From assembly GCA_014526335.1 (NCBI GenBank), contig JACTAT010000058.1, positions 419,955-483,954 on the forward strand: DNA of 64,000 bases, written 5' to 3'. This stretch comes from Chrysaora quinquecirrha (taxonomy: Eukaryota > Cnidaria > Scyphozoa > Semaeostomeae > Pelagiidae). Positions 15,178 to 23,479 of the stretch are shown one piece after another. The stretch's first letter is position 1, and each line of letters begins with the position of its first letter. The notes beneath the pieces were generated by a model that was not told the DNA's origin, made no database searches, and saw only the letters and a list, made by a program, of their open reading frames with translations. The translations under genes were made by a program, and so were the position numbers.

Positions 15178-15212
15178 AAGCATCATCAGCATTATTATCT
15201 CATCAGTATCAG

Positions 15213-15260
<48 letters not shown>

Positions 15261-15295
15261 AAGCATCATCAGCATTATTATCTCATCAGTATCAG

Positions 15296-15334
<39 letters not shown>

Positions 15335-18300
15335 TACTATCATCTTAACCACCATCATCATCACTCATCATCACCTTCATAATCACTATCATCACCAGCC
15401 ATCATCACCATAATCATTATCTTCATCAACATCATCTTCTTCATCCTCATCATAATCATCGACCAGCAATCATCACCATCATCATGCAAGTTTGAAACAG
15501 CACATCACATTGAGCGCTTAAATCAATAGCATAATTCAGCATCGCTTTATGTAGCACTTATCAATCATTCCAGAAAAAAAATTCCAAATTAAAAAATTTG
15601 CTCACTCTAAAATCATACATACTGTACTCAACTGAAATCAAGAAGGAAGCTAGAAATGACCTTCAGCAAGTAAAAACATTCAAAAAAGTAAAATTACTTT
15701 ATGAGTTAAAAAAGTTTCATCCCTAAGTACCTGCAAAAGACCACTTTATATCAATTATTTACAGTGAATTTCTGATATGTGGTCAACGAAGGCGAGAAAT
15801 CTCAGTAAATGAAGAAATGATAGATCATGCGGCTTCAACACATGATAAGTAATTTCTTGACGGAGGTTTAAATCTCAATGCATTCAGAAATCATAGATTA
15901 ACATGTTACCCCCTGAAAATTCCTTACTTTGAACGGCTTCATAACATGAAAAGAAATTCTTGAAGGAGTTTGCCTATCAAATCCAGATAAATTTTAAATG
16001 AGTGTAAACTATTTAAAAATTGTCTAACCTCGCTTTCCAGTTTCTTGTTATAAGAAAGAGAATTAGCGGGATTCCCTACTGGTCCACCTGTGAGCTCCAA
16101 AGTGACTTCTTTGTTTTCAATGGCTCCATGTTCATAGGGTAACCAAACAAGCCATCTCACAATAAAGTCCTGTTTCTGCGAAAACTGCATACTGCCGTAG
16201 GTTGAACCACTCTAGCGACAGAAAGGTCATAGATTAAACTCAATGACGTTATGATTTCATTATGGCGTCATTATTACACTACGACGTCACATAATGACAT
16301 TATGATGTCACTATGACGTCATTTGAAAATAAAAAGATAAGTCTTTTAGCCCACGATTTGATTCTGAAATTATCGCTGCAATTAACTGTTTTGGCTGCTT
16401 GAGTAACTGGTGCCGCTTCAACGTTTTGACGTTTTCACGGAGACATGCAAAAGGGTAAGATGACGTTGTCGCCAGAACGCGGAAAATAAAGACGCGCGAA
16501 AATAACCAGACTCCAGATTCTTTATCTGCTCCCGGCGTCTTCTTCACTTGTGCGTCCTGTTGCTAAAACAGCCTAATAAAAATGCCGGCGGTATACCCAA
16601 GACATCTGTACTGGCGGCTGCTCCCAGCAATTAACGCTTATATGGCAACAAGATTTAAGATTTACCTACCCTTGATCTTGATCTCGCTCTCTTATTGGTT
16701 GGAAGCTCTGGCTGGGCAATAGGGACATTGACGACGTATTGTATTTGAAAGACAATAGCAAACAAAGGATGTGAGATCATTTCATCCAATTCAATTCGAC
16801 TGCGAAGACTGAGAAGTTTACATTGTCCTGAAACAGAAGTAGAAACATAGAGAAACATTAGAAATGAGATTCAGTGTGCTTTACACCCTGGAAAATGTCT
16901 TAACAAAACAGATATCAAATTCTAAAGCTAGGTGATAACGGGGGTCCAAATATCTGGAACTATCTCAGGAGGAGCGAACATATTCAGTACTAAACAGGTT
17001 TTACGCCCTGCAAAATGGCCAAAAGCTGTTTTATCAATTTGAAAAGAGGCCAGTCACGGGGGTGCTGTAGTTGTATGCTCTTATTCGTGAGAAACTCGTA
17101 TTATCCATGAAACCAAATATACCAATAGCAAAAACAAATACAATAAAAATAACAATGACAGTGATAATAACAATGAGAATAGCAAAAGCAATAAAAATAA
17201 CAATAAAAATGAAAATAACAATAACAATAACAATAACAATAACAATAACAATAACGGTAACAATAATGGTAAAAATAACAATAATAATAACAATAACAAT
17301 AACAACAACAGTAAAATTATAATAATAGTCACATAAAAAATAACAATAACAATAACAATAGCAATAACAATAGCAATAACAATAACAGTAACATTAACAA
17401 TAATAATAACAACAACAATAACAGTAACAATAACAATAACAACAACAATAACAGTAACAATAACAATAATAATAACAATAACAATAACAATAACAGTAAC
17501 AAAAATAATAATAGTCACATAAAAAATAACAATAACAATAACAATAACAATAGCAATAACAGTAAAAATAACAATAATAATAACAATAACAACAACAATA
17601 ACTGTAACAATAACAAAAATAATAACAATAACAATAACAGTAACAATAACAATAACAATAACAATAACAATGACAATAAGAGGGCTGTTTTTTGTTAACT
17701 TACTGCTTTGTCCTTCTCGCAAAGTATTGCTATTTCCAGTGTAGTCCTTTTGAAGATAGCCAATATGGTGTTCTCTAACAAATCTCCAACCATTATGAAC
17801 ACCAACCTAAAAAACGTGCAATGAAAGGCTTGTAAGGGTAAGGGAGAGGTTAGGCTCACGGTTAGGGTTAGGTTAGGGTTCGGGGTTAAGGCTGGGGTAA
17901 GGAAGTGTTAGACGAAAAAAGCTTTAAAGTATGTCCAAAGTTGCTTCCACTCTTTCTCATAGTTTGAATTTTTGTACTGCTCAAAAACGACTTAGGTTTT
18001 GTCATTTGTAGAAGGAAATAGAATTTGACATGTGACTTACGATAAGTCTTCTTTCTGCCACTGACACCACTGAACCATCATTTTCCAAACCATGCTTGAA
18101 ATATAAAAAAGCTTAAGGATTATCAAACAGTTTCAATTAAAAGTATATGAATGAGATTCATTTCAAAGAAAAACGAGTGACGAAATTTGATTCTAAACGG
18201 CGACTTCAAACCTTTGCAAGTCGGTCCTTGTTTAAAGCCATGCACAATTTTTCTTCAAATTGATCGACAGATGGAAATAAAAATACAGAAAACTGCAAAA

Positions 18301-18583
18301 AGAAATAAAAAAGATTTCTTTATGATGACTGAGGCTGGATTGAGTGAAAAAGTTTTTTTTCTAAACGACAATACTTTTGCTCGTTCACTGTGATGAATGG
18401 TGGACAATGAGATTGAGCAATGTATGAAAAGAACAACGACGATGGTGGTGGTGATGATGATGATGATTATGATGATGATTATGAAGATAATGAAGACGAT
18501 GAAGACGACGATGATGATGATTAGAATGACTGTGATAATTGACTATATGTTACGATGATGATACTGATGATCATGATGTCGAT

Positions 18584-18614
<31 letters not shown>

Positions 18615-21600
18615 AAATATGGGGAGTTCATGCTTACAATTTTAACGATGACGGTGACGGCGATGATGATGATGATGATCTTGATCGAAACGATCACGGT
18701 GGTGGTGGTGGTGTTGATGATGATGATAATACTGATTATTATGAAGACGATAATGATGATGATGATGATGATGTTAATAATGATGATGATGGTGGTGATG
18801 AGGATGACAATGATAGTTATGGTGATGACGACAACGATGATAATGATTGATTATGATGATGATGATGACGATGACAATGTTGAGGGTAATCATGTTGATG
18901 ATGATGATGCTGGTGATGATTATGATTGGGACGATGATGGTGATCGTAATCGTGATGTAATGAAGAAAACGACCTAACGTACCAATACCAATCACAACTC
19001 ACTTTGTTTATATAGCAAGGCCAAGCCTTCTGCAATTTCGGCCTTCTTAGAATATCAATTATTCCACTCCCTGAAACCAGAACAAAAAACAACAATCAAA
19101 GCTGAATTTCCAGGGGGCAACATACGATACCCAACATCACAGTTCATAATAAGAAAGCTAATCCTTACCGGTATCAGCACCAACTTCAGAGACCCCCGGA
19201 ATTCGATCATCACCGCTGACTAACACATTCTCGGGTACAAGATGCATCACTTCCTCCAAAGCAGAATGCGATTGAAGAGTGTAAATTATTGAGCAATCTT
19301 GAATCGGCTGTAGGGCATGAAACTCTAAAATAAAATATCAAGGTTAAAATTAAGTAAGGGTTATGATTTAGACAGGGTTCAAGGGTCTAAGACTCTGGCC
19401 AAGCGATCAAACATTGTTTGTCAAACATTCGAGACTTGTTTGTCCATATATTGACTTGTGACCCTGACCGAGGCTAAAGGTCAGGGTCAGAAGTCAAGAT
19501 AACAAGTAGGATATCAGGTTGAAGGTTAATACATAGAGGTCAGATACTTCATATTCGATTAAAGATAAATTAACATGTCATGGTCAGATCAGACGATCTT
19601 GGGGTGATGAAAAAAAATCAATTAGTTCAAACCTTCGATTGGTTCAGGAACCAAAAGTAATCCTGCTGGGGTACCATGATACGGAACAAGTCTGCAAAGT
19701 AAAACAAACTAAATCAAACGAAAGCAAAGTCAAGTCCAGTCAAGTGAAATCATGTGAAGTCAAGTCAAGTCGACTTAAACAATGCTAAGCCAATTCAAGC
19801 TTTGTGAAGTCAGGTCCAGTTAAGTCACGTCAAGTCAAGTCAAGTCAAGTCAGGTCAGGTCAGGTCAGGTCAGGTCAGGTCAGGTCAGGTCAGGTCAGGT
19901 CAGGTCAAGTCAAGTCAAGTCAAGTCAAGTCAAGTCAAGTCCAGTCAAGTGAAGTCATGTGAAGTGAAGTCAAGTCGACTTAAGCAATGCTAAGCCAATT
20001 CAAGCTTTGTCACGTCACGTCAAGTCACGTCAAGTCAAGTCAAGTCAAGTCAGGTCAGGTCAGGTCAGGTCAGGTCAGGTCAAGTCAAGTCAAGTCAAGT
20101 CAAGTCAAGTCAAGTCCAGTCAAGTGAAGTCATGTGAAGTGAAGTCAAGTCGACTTAAGCAATGCTAAACCCAATTCAAGCTTTGTCACGTCACGTCAAG
20201 TCAAGTCAAGTCAAGTCAAGTCAAGTCAAGTCAAGTCAAGTCAAGTCAAGTCAAGTCAAATTAAACCAAGTCAAGTCATTTTAGGTCAAGCAAATTATAA
20301 TGAATGAAATCAAATCAAACCCACCGTTGTTGAGGAACAGAAGAACTAGATTTTGTATCTTTAAGATTCTCAATGTTTGCAAAAATCCTTAAGCACGCCC
20401 ATCCAACACTTTGATACACTGTACCATCTGTCAAGATAAACAATAGATAGAATGAGATTTGAGGCCTAATGTATCCAAAGATTTGAGTTCAGAAACAGCT
20501 TTGGCAAGTGCAAATATATTTACTAAGAAAGTATTAAACATTTACCAGTAACAGCGATCTCTATAACTGCAACTATGGTGTAATCATTTTCACTTGAATG
20601 GAAATAGAGAGGCTGAAAAAGGAGATGATGAAGTTAAGACTGAGGTGGTCATTTCTGTCAACTTGCTTAATGGTTGCTTAATTTTATTCAACTAATTTTC
20701 ATAATCATGTAAGAAGGGAAAATAAGAAAAGAAGGCATATTTTTGGTTGTTCAGTACATCCTTCGTCCTTCTTTTCTTTGGGTTTTTTTTAATTTTATAG
20801 CATGTTTTTATTGCTTTATCGAGGAATCTCTTTCTATTTTCAGGATAAATAACATTTATGTGTTTCTTAAGATTATATTTGTACAGAACTGAAATTGCCT
20901 AATAATTTTTTAAATCCTGTTCAGTTGCTTATAAAGGAGTTGCTTATAAAACAATTGTGTAAATTAAAGAAATTTGATCAAACCTCATTCAATAAAACTT
21001 TGGCTTTTCCACCGATGATGTTACTTGCAGGTAAAAGAGGGCCCTTCCATGTGCTTCCAAAGAACCAGTTATTGGCAGCATCATACAGGGTGACAAGAAC
21101 TTGAAATTCCACAGTGTCTGCTGCCTGAAAATTGTAAACAATATGCATAGATAGAGTGCCTAAGTATGACAGCATCAAAAATCTATTTTTAGAATTTTGA
21201 AATTTGCTCTTCAGTTTGTGAAATAGCGTCAGAAATAATGCGTTAATGTGCAAAATCAGTCAAATATAGCAAGCATTGGCTGAGATATGGCCATCCGAAG
21301 AATTACATTTGAAAAGGAAATCACTGTATTTTTGCTTCGGTTCATAATGTTTTGAAGAAGGTGCAAAATACAGTGATTTCCTATTGAAATGCATTTCTTG
21401 GGATGGCCATATTTCAGCCAATGTTTGATATATTTCACTGGTTTTGCACGTTTACACATTATTTTTGACACTCTTTCGTAAAATGAAGAGCAAATTTCAA
21501 AATTCTACAAATAGATTTTTGGGACGTTGTGACTTGCGTACTCTATTGCTAGGATCTCAGTAGTAGGTCAACTAATCAAGACTTCAACCCTGGCCGTTGC

Positions 21601-22252
21601 ACTACCACCGCTGGGCTCGAACCCTGACCACACTGAGCTTCTGACACCACAAGTCAGCTGGAGTACACCACTATGCCACAGCACCTTCAAAAGAAGATAC
21701 CACGAAAAAGTGGCTCTTACACACCAGACTGACCTGAGATCCTGTCTGCTGGGTTTGGCAGTTCTCAATGAGATCTCGCGTGTGCAGACTGGTTTGCAGA
21801 GTATGGCCTTTTTCAACAAGATCTTGGTTGCACAAGGGCCCCTTTCTATTGTTTCATTGTTAGCTTATTGTTCTATTGAAAAACTCAGGTGTGCAAGTGC
21901 CCAACTCTGCAGTGGGGCAGAAGCACTTTTCCATTGTCCTTTTCTATTGTTCTATTGTTTATCTCCTGTAAGCACATGCCACACCCCTCAGACTGGCCCG
22001 AGATCTTGCTGAAAACTGCTATACCCTGCAAACTGGATGGAATCCATACACAATCAACAGTACAGGTGACTGGAATCTTACCATTTCTGAAGGCACCATC
22101 ACACCTTCCAACGACTTCAACATCAAACAAAATGGTAGGCTCTGTTGTTGTTTGTCTTCCTCTTGTTTTATCCTACTTTGATGCGGCGGGATTATCCTGT
22201 TTTCTTCATAGAATTCTTGCCATGTCTCTTCTTGGTCTCCGTCGTCATCCAT
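577..22252 (-). CDS. NPHP4: Nephrocystin-4, 5' end complete, 3' end beyond left edge
   Basis: Scaffold of the ciliary transition zone that partners nephrocystin-1 and RPGRIP1L. Exons, 5' to 3': 22252-22082, 21124-20984, 20612-20546, 20427-20325, 19691-19633, 19324-19169, 19070-19003, 18292-18212, 18094-18041, 17806-17704, 16827-16670, 16211-16029, 14926-14700, 12909-12870, 12356-12235, 11520-11332, 11146-11081, 9831-9725, 9240-9139, 8684-8573, 8359-8279, 7269-7128, 6357-6294, 6020-5962, 4735-4568, 3750-3692, 2993-2869, 1503-1347, 662-577. Phases agree at every junction except 11081/9831, where one exon seems to be missing. Recognisable blocks include PLYFHSSENDYTIVAVIE, HPLFAIVFQIQYV, YIDVWSGDSLLLIGS, ECDSELASLL, GTAEFFEFALKNP, QSFLKKSIRLPPW and CTDSNVVCQT, in the order of human NPHP4. 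The start is the ATG of MDDDGDQEETW; an in-frame ATG at 22270 is less likely. About 1,083 codons are visible and the C-terminal ~200 residues lie off the edge. Identification is firm; single exon ends are less so. Confidence 0.93.
840..1310 (+). mobile_element. LINE fragment: 3' end of reverse-transcriptase ORF with GAT tail
   Basis: An open frame at 848-1255 reads SWTVTKSDEKRLRAFEVKTY, then KRKFKYFGHCVRD and GHGRERPHGNW. This is the usual tail of RTE/Jockey-like retrotransposon polyproteins after the reverse-transcriptase domain (W..FGH..R, then GRxRxxW). A short GAT microsatellite follows at 1288-1307, like the simple-repeat tails of RTE elements. It is 5'-truncated and sits in an NPHP4 intron, opposite in sense to the gene. 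Confidence 0.8.
1630..1735 (-). repeat. Fragment of dispersed repeat R-D
   Basis: The segment with GTTTGAAACACCTCAGAGTA and AACAGGCCGAAACAACTGAC matches the block repeated at 6540, 32520, 33345, 34030 and 55775. It is a short relic in an NPHP4 intron. Confidence 0.5.
1730..1984. mobile_element. MITE family M1 copy
   Basis: Starts GGCTAAACTAGGAGACATGT and ends with the inverted TCCCCTAGTTTAGCCAGACC. The interior repeats the motif of other M1 copies (GTCTCCCAGGGTGGCTAAACATGCGAGTG, abbreviated). No coding capacity; non-autonomous DNA transposon-like. Confidence 0.75.
2168..2340 (-). mobile_element. SINE family A copy
   Basis: On the minus strand it has a tRNA-like head with a degenerate box B, then the body found in all family members (GATCCTAGG...). 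It matches the copies at 13291, 21546, 29546, 31516, 34390 and 36950. Confidence 0.65.
3036..3186. mobile_element. MITE family M1, half copy
   Basis: Carries the 3' half of M1: CAGAAACATTTGCGT..., AAGGTGGCTAAACTGGGAAA and the terminal CTCCTTGATTAGCCGGGC. It lies directly upstream (minus sense) of NPHP4 exon 2993-2869. Confidence 0.65.
3231..3520. mobile_element. MITE family M1 copy
   Basis: Left end GGCCTGGCTAAACTAGGAGA, right end a degenerate inverse (TCTTCTAGTTTAGGCAAAGC). The interior is inverted relative to the copy at 1730. About 290 bp, no ORF. Confidence 0.75.
4880..5290. mobile_element. MITE-like element, TACAC-poly(T) termini (divergent family M4)
   Basis: Left end TACACTATTTTTTTATAAGA and right end GCTTATTAAAAAAAAAGTGT are imperfect inverted repeats. 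The interior repeats AGCCCTCAAAGTTGCT and related words. The termini resemble those at 7425, 43911 and 54794 although the interior differs. A second partial copy may span 4285-4545. Confidence 0.55.
5852..5923 (-). tRNA. tRNA-Asp (anticodon GTC)
   Basis: A 72-nt cloverleaf on the minus strand. The acceptor stem TCCTCGG pairs with CCGGGGA, and the discriminator base is G. Box A-like TAGTATAGTGGTGAGTA and box B GGTTCAATTCC are present. The anticodon stem CCCGC/GCGGG encloses CTGTCAC, with anticodon GTC at 5890-5888. The T stem CGGGG/CCCCG is perfect. A run of five T follows the 3' end, as expected for a Pol III terminator. It lies in an NPHP4 intron on the same strand. All stems are intact, so it is a real tRNA gene rather than a SINE head. 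Confidence 0.93.
6130..6222. repeat. Short tandem GTTAGTGAAAA repeat
   Basis: Several imperfect copies of AAAGTTAGTGAAAAGTTACTG in an NPHP4 intron. Confidence 0.8.
6540..6800 (+). repeat. Dispersed repeat R-D copy
   Basis: Shares AACACAATGCCAATTCG, TTTCTGATCGGTGCATTTCG, GGTCTGTTTCTGACATTCAT and TCCGCTGTTTATCGCAA with copies in AP2M1 and aPKC introns. Confidence 0.65.
6810..7084. mobile_element. MITE family M1 copy
   Basis: Starts GTGGCTAAACTGGGAGCAAT and ends TACTAGTTTAGCCAGATCTT. Internally it repeats GGCTAAAT/AACTGGGAGACATCG as other M1 copies do. It ends about 45 bp from NPHP4 exon 7269-7128. Confidence 0.75.
7425..7806. mobile_element. MITE with TACACAC-poly(T) terminal inverted repeats
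   Basis: Left end TACACACTTTTTTTTATAAG, right end CTTATAAAAAAAGTGTGTA: near-perfect inverse over about 22 bp. The interior is AT-rich with repeated GAGCCTGAAAATATTCTTA words. About 380 bp, no ORF. Confidence 0.75.
7880..8205. repeat. Purine-rich minisatellite
   Basis: Degenerate units of GGTAGGGAAAGGGGAGGATT with TTGCTG or TTTCTG variants, about 18-24 bp each. The long open frames across it on both strands are low-complexity artefacts. It lies in the intron following NPHP4 exon 8359-8279. Confidence 0.85.
8795..9055 (-). mobile_element. SINE family C copy
   Basis: Minus strand: head GGCTCTGTGGCGCAGTGGTT (box A-like) and GGGTTCGAGCCACGG (box B), then a ~190-nt body. The cloverleaf is degraded, so it is read as a tRNA-derived SINE, not a tRNA gene. 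It fills the NPHP4 intron between 9139 and 8684. Confidence 0.65.
9262..9375. repeat. AGCAGAGCA-type degenerate repeat
   Basis: Degenerate units of AGCACAGCA/AAGAGCAGAGC directly beside NPHP4 exon 9240-9139. A related stretch lies at 8440-8540 in a nearby intron. Confidence 0.7.
9845..10200. repeat. Dispersed repeat R-E
   Basis: GGGGGTCCAGTCGGTTTGA, CTACCATTTGAGG and TTTGAAAATTTAAGCTTTG recur in the same order at 54620-54780. It starts within 15 bp of the NPHP4 9831 splice acceptor, so this exon edge is embedded in repeat sequence. Confidence 0.6.
10250..10420 (+). mobile_element. SINE family B copy
   Basis: Head AGCGTAGTGGTTAGCACTTG (box A) and TGTGGTTCAAATCC (box B), followed by AAGGTTCAGAAACCTTGCTC. 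The same head and body occur inverted at 30660-30775. It is preceded by a fragment of SINE family A (GGTCTCGATTAGTTAAC). Confidence 0.7.
10590..10945. repeat. Minisatellite CTGTACTGATGATATCCCTC, first units inverted
   Basis: About 14 direct units of 19-24 bp at 10660-10945. The first two or three units (10593-10640) are the reverse complement, so the array begins with a large hairpin around GGGGGTTTTCAGTACTGACTG. It lies in the NPHP4 intron that seems to lack an exon. Confidence 0.9.
11560..12050. repeat. Degenerate ~60-bp tandem repeat
   Basis: Seven to eight diverged units containing GTCGTGCAAGAAACACTTGG and GATTCCGACGTCGTGCGAGA. It starts about 40 bp upstream (minus sense) of NPHP4 exon 11520-11332. 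Confidence 0.85.
13291..13468 (-). mobile_element. SINE family A copy
   Basis: Minus strand: GTGCTGTGGCGTCGTGGTGT (box A-like), GGTTCGAGCCC (box B), then CGAGGTCTCGATTAGTTAAC and CTACTGAGATCCTAGCGACT, ending CACCATTTCAAC. Near full length. Confidence 0.8.
13655..14157. mobile_element. MITE family M2 copy carrying a nested foldback insert
   Basis: Left end AAGGCCCTGGCAAACAAACA and right end CGTTTGTTCAGGGCCTAGGC are inverse, and the interior has repeated CAAACATT/AATGTTTG words. Inserted within it at 13777-13946 is a second palindrome whose 33-bp arms start AATGAATAAAATAACCAGAA. Near its left arm lies a third, perfect hairpin at 13809-13855 (arms TTTCCAGCAGTCATCA). Confidence 0.8.
14945..15485. 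repeat. CAT/ATC trinucleotide array
   Basis: Mostly uninterrupted ATC triplets with a duplicated ~90-bp block (the GCATCAGCATTATTATCTCA segment occurs twice). The polyisoleucine and polymethionine frames over it are artefacts. It lies directly 5' of NPHP4 exon 14926-14700. Confidence 0.95.
17110..17685. repeat. AATAAC hexanucleotide array
   Basis: Nearly 600 bp of AATAAC with AACAAC, AGTAAC and AATAAT variants. The segment AATAGTCACATAAAAAATAA occurs twice about 190 bp apart. It ends some 20 bp from NPHP4 exon 17806-17704. Confidence 0.95.
17820..17905. repeat. GGGTTAG-like short repeat
   Basis: A short stretch with GGTTAGGGTTAGGTTAGGG words resembles interstitial telomere-type sequence. 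It is only about 40 bp and imperfect, in an NPHP4 intron. Confidence 0.6.
18430..18960. repeat. GAT trinucleotide-rich array
   Basis: Degenerate GATGAT repeats, opposite in strand sense to the CAT array at 14945. The Asp/Met-rich frames are artefacts. It lies in an NPHP4 intron. Confidence 0.92.
19388..19465. mobile_element. MITE family M2 fragment
   Basis: ACTCTGGCCAAGCGATCAAA followed by CATTGTTTGTCAAACATTCG matches the M2 terminus; the rest is missing. Confidence 0.6.
19715..20280. repeat. CAAGT/CAGGT pentanucleotide array with higher-order units
   Basis: Runs of GTCAA and GTCAG pentamers. A longer unit containing GAAGTCATGTGAAGTGAAGT and CGACTTAAGCAATGCTAAGC recurs three times at roughly 170-200 bp. 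It sits between NPHP4 exons 20427-20325 and 19691-19633. Confidence 0.93.
21176..21522. mobile_element. Foldback element, ~160-bp arms
   Basis: The sequence from AAAAATCTATTTTTAGAATT to about 21335 reappears as its diverged reverse complement from about 21362 to 21522, ending AGATTTTTGGG. The arms are nearly the whole element; the loop is about 25 bp. Confidence 0.85.
21546..21689 (-). mobile_element. SINE family A copy
   Basis: Minus strand: GGTGCTGTGGCATAGTGGTG, GGGTTCGAGCCCAGCGGTGG and TACTGAGATCCTAGCAA. It abuts the foldback element at its left. Confidence 0.8.
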
Positions 22253-22690
22253 AATTATAATGAAGCCCAAAAATCCTCCAAAAGATCTGTCTTAACTATG
22301 GTCTAAACCACCTTAATTTTACTTATTAAGCTTAGGCCGTCTTTTAGGCCCATTCTCATTCTGGCGCCATTTTGTAACCTCGAACAACAGCATAAACCAA
22401 GGACTTTCCTGGCAAATTTCCTGTTAGACTACATTGTATTCCAAATTTTTATCAGTTTTATACTTTTTCAAAGCAATTTATATCCGAACAAACAGTACAA
22501 CTGTTTTTAACGAAGGAAAATCGCACAAAAACTTCAAAACAAACAGCCACAGTCGCTTCCGCAAAATAACATGCACTGTATTGTGGAAACGGTAACCTCT
22601 TCAGAGACTAGTGGTTGTTGTGGGAAGGGGCGTGGGCAGGGGGCCGCAGCCATAGAAATGGCCCCAACCCTCAACCCTCGAAGCGGTTGG
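22253..22690. other. 5' flank of NPHP4
   Basis: No ORF or repeat is recognised here apart from the SINE that begins at 22688. It is the presumed promoter and 5' UTR region. No TATA box is evident. Confidence 0.4.
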
Positions 22691-22808
22691 TGAAACTGAA
22701 GTGGTATATTTGGTGCCAGTTGCTAGGATCTCTGAAGTAAATGAACTAACGAAAACTCGACTTAAACTGTGATGCTGGCGTGGATGGGGTTCGAACCCTA
22801 ACCTCACA
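22688..22808 (-). mobile_element. SINE family A copy, truncated
   Basis: Minus strand: GGTTCGAACCCCATCCACGC (box B and flank), then the family body to CACTTCAGTTTCACC. The box A end is missing. Confidence 0.7.
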
Positions 22809-22844
22809 TTACTTCAATACAGTTTTGAAAGAGAAAATTTCTCA

Positions 22845-22991
22845 AACCAAATTTATAGTCTTTGCCCAAACTTTACAAATATCCCTTCTACAGATCAACA
22901 GTTTATATATTTAATGACAAATGAAAATGAAGCCTTTTTAGAAAATTTCAGTGCCTTTCTGTATGATATTTACATTAAACGAACAACTTAA
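22845..22991 (+). mobile_element. LINE remnant, end of ORF
   Basis: An open frame ends at the TAA at 22989. It contains CPNFTNIPSTDQQFIYLMTN followed by FLENFSAFLYDIYIKR. This resembles the last ~50 residues of many invertebrate LINE reverse-transcriptase ORFs, which end in a 'FI.LM..E...' helix and '.R..'. Judged from memory of the family; no other domain is left. Confidence 0.55.
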
Positions 22992-23479
22992 GTTGAATAA
23001 GATCTTTACTAATAAACTCTCCCTATAATAACAATAGTTTTGCTTTATATCTATCAATTATTGGTTTATTGAACTGCTTGCTTTAGTTTAAATTTCTTTT
23101 TTAACTTGTTGTACCTTTTATATTTTGTATCTTTTACTTAACTTTTGACCATGTATCTAATGATATAGTGTCTTCGCGATCGATGATTGATTTTTGATTA
23201 TGTATGATGTATCTATGCTTAATGATTGGTGATCAACTAATCGTGATCGGTGAACGACGCCACAGCAACTTCTGCTTTAGGAATGCAAACTTCTGAAAGC
23301 AATAAAGGGTAGGAAATGCTGCGTACGAAATCAGCTTCAGTTAGATATCTATTTCTTCTTATAATAACGAATATAGCAAACAAACATCCATTATTGACCT
23401 CATTGATTAACTAACAAATTGCTGTTTAAATCTCGCTAAATCATGAAACTAGTTTATCAACTGATTTGTTTTAACTGCA

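Noticed and set aside
14941..15262. Long polyisoleucine, polymethionine and polyserine frames
   Set aside because: They are translations of the ATC array; no start context or homology.
17081..17722. 213-residue Ile/Val-rich minus-strand frame
   Set aside because: It is the AATAAC array read through; it also overlaps a real NPHP4 exon in another frame.
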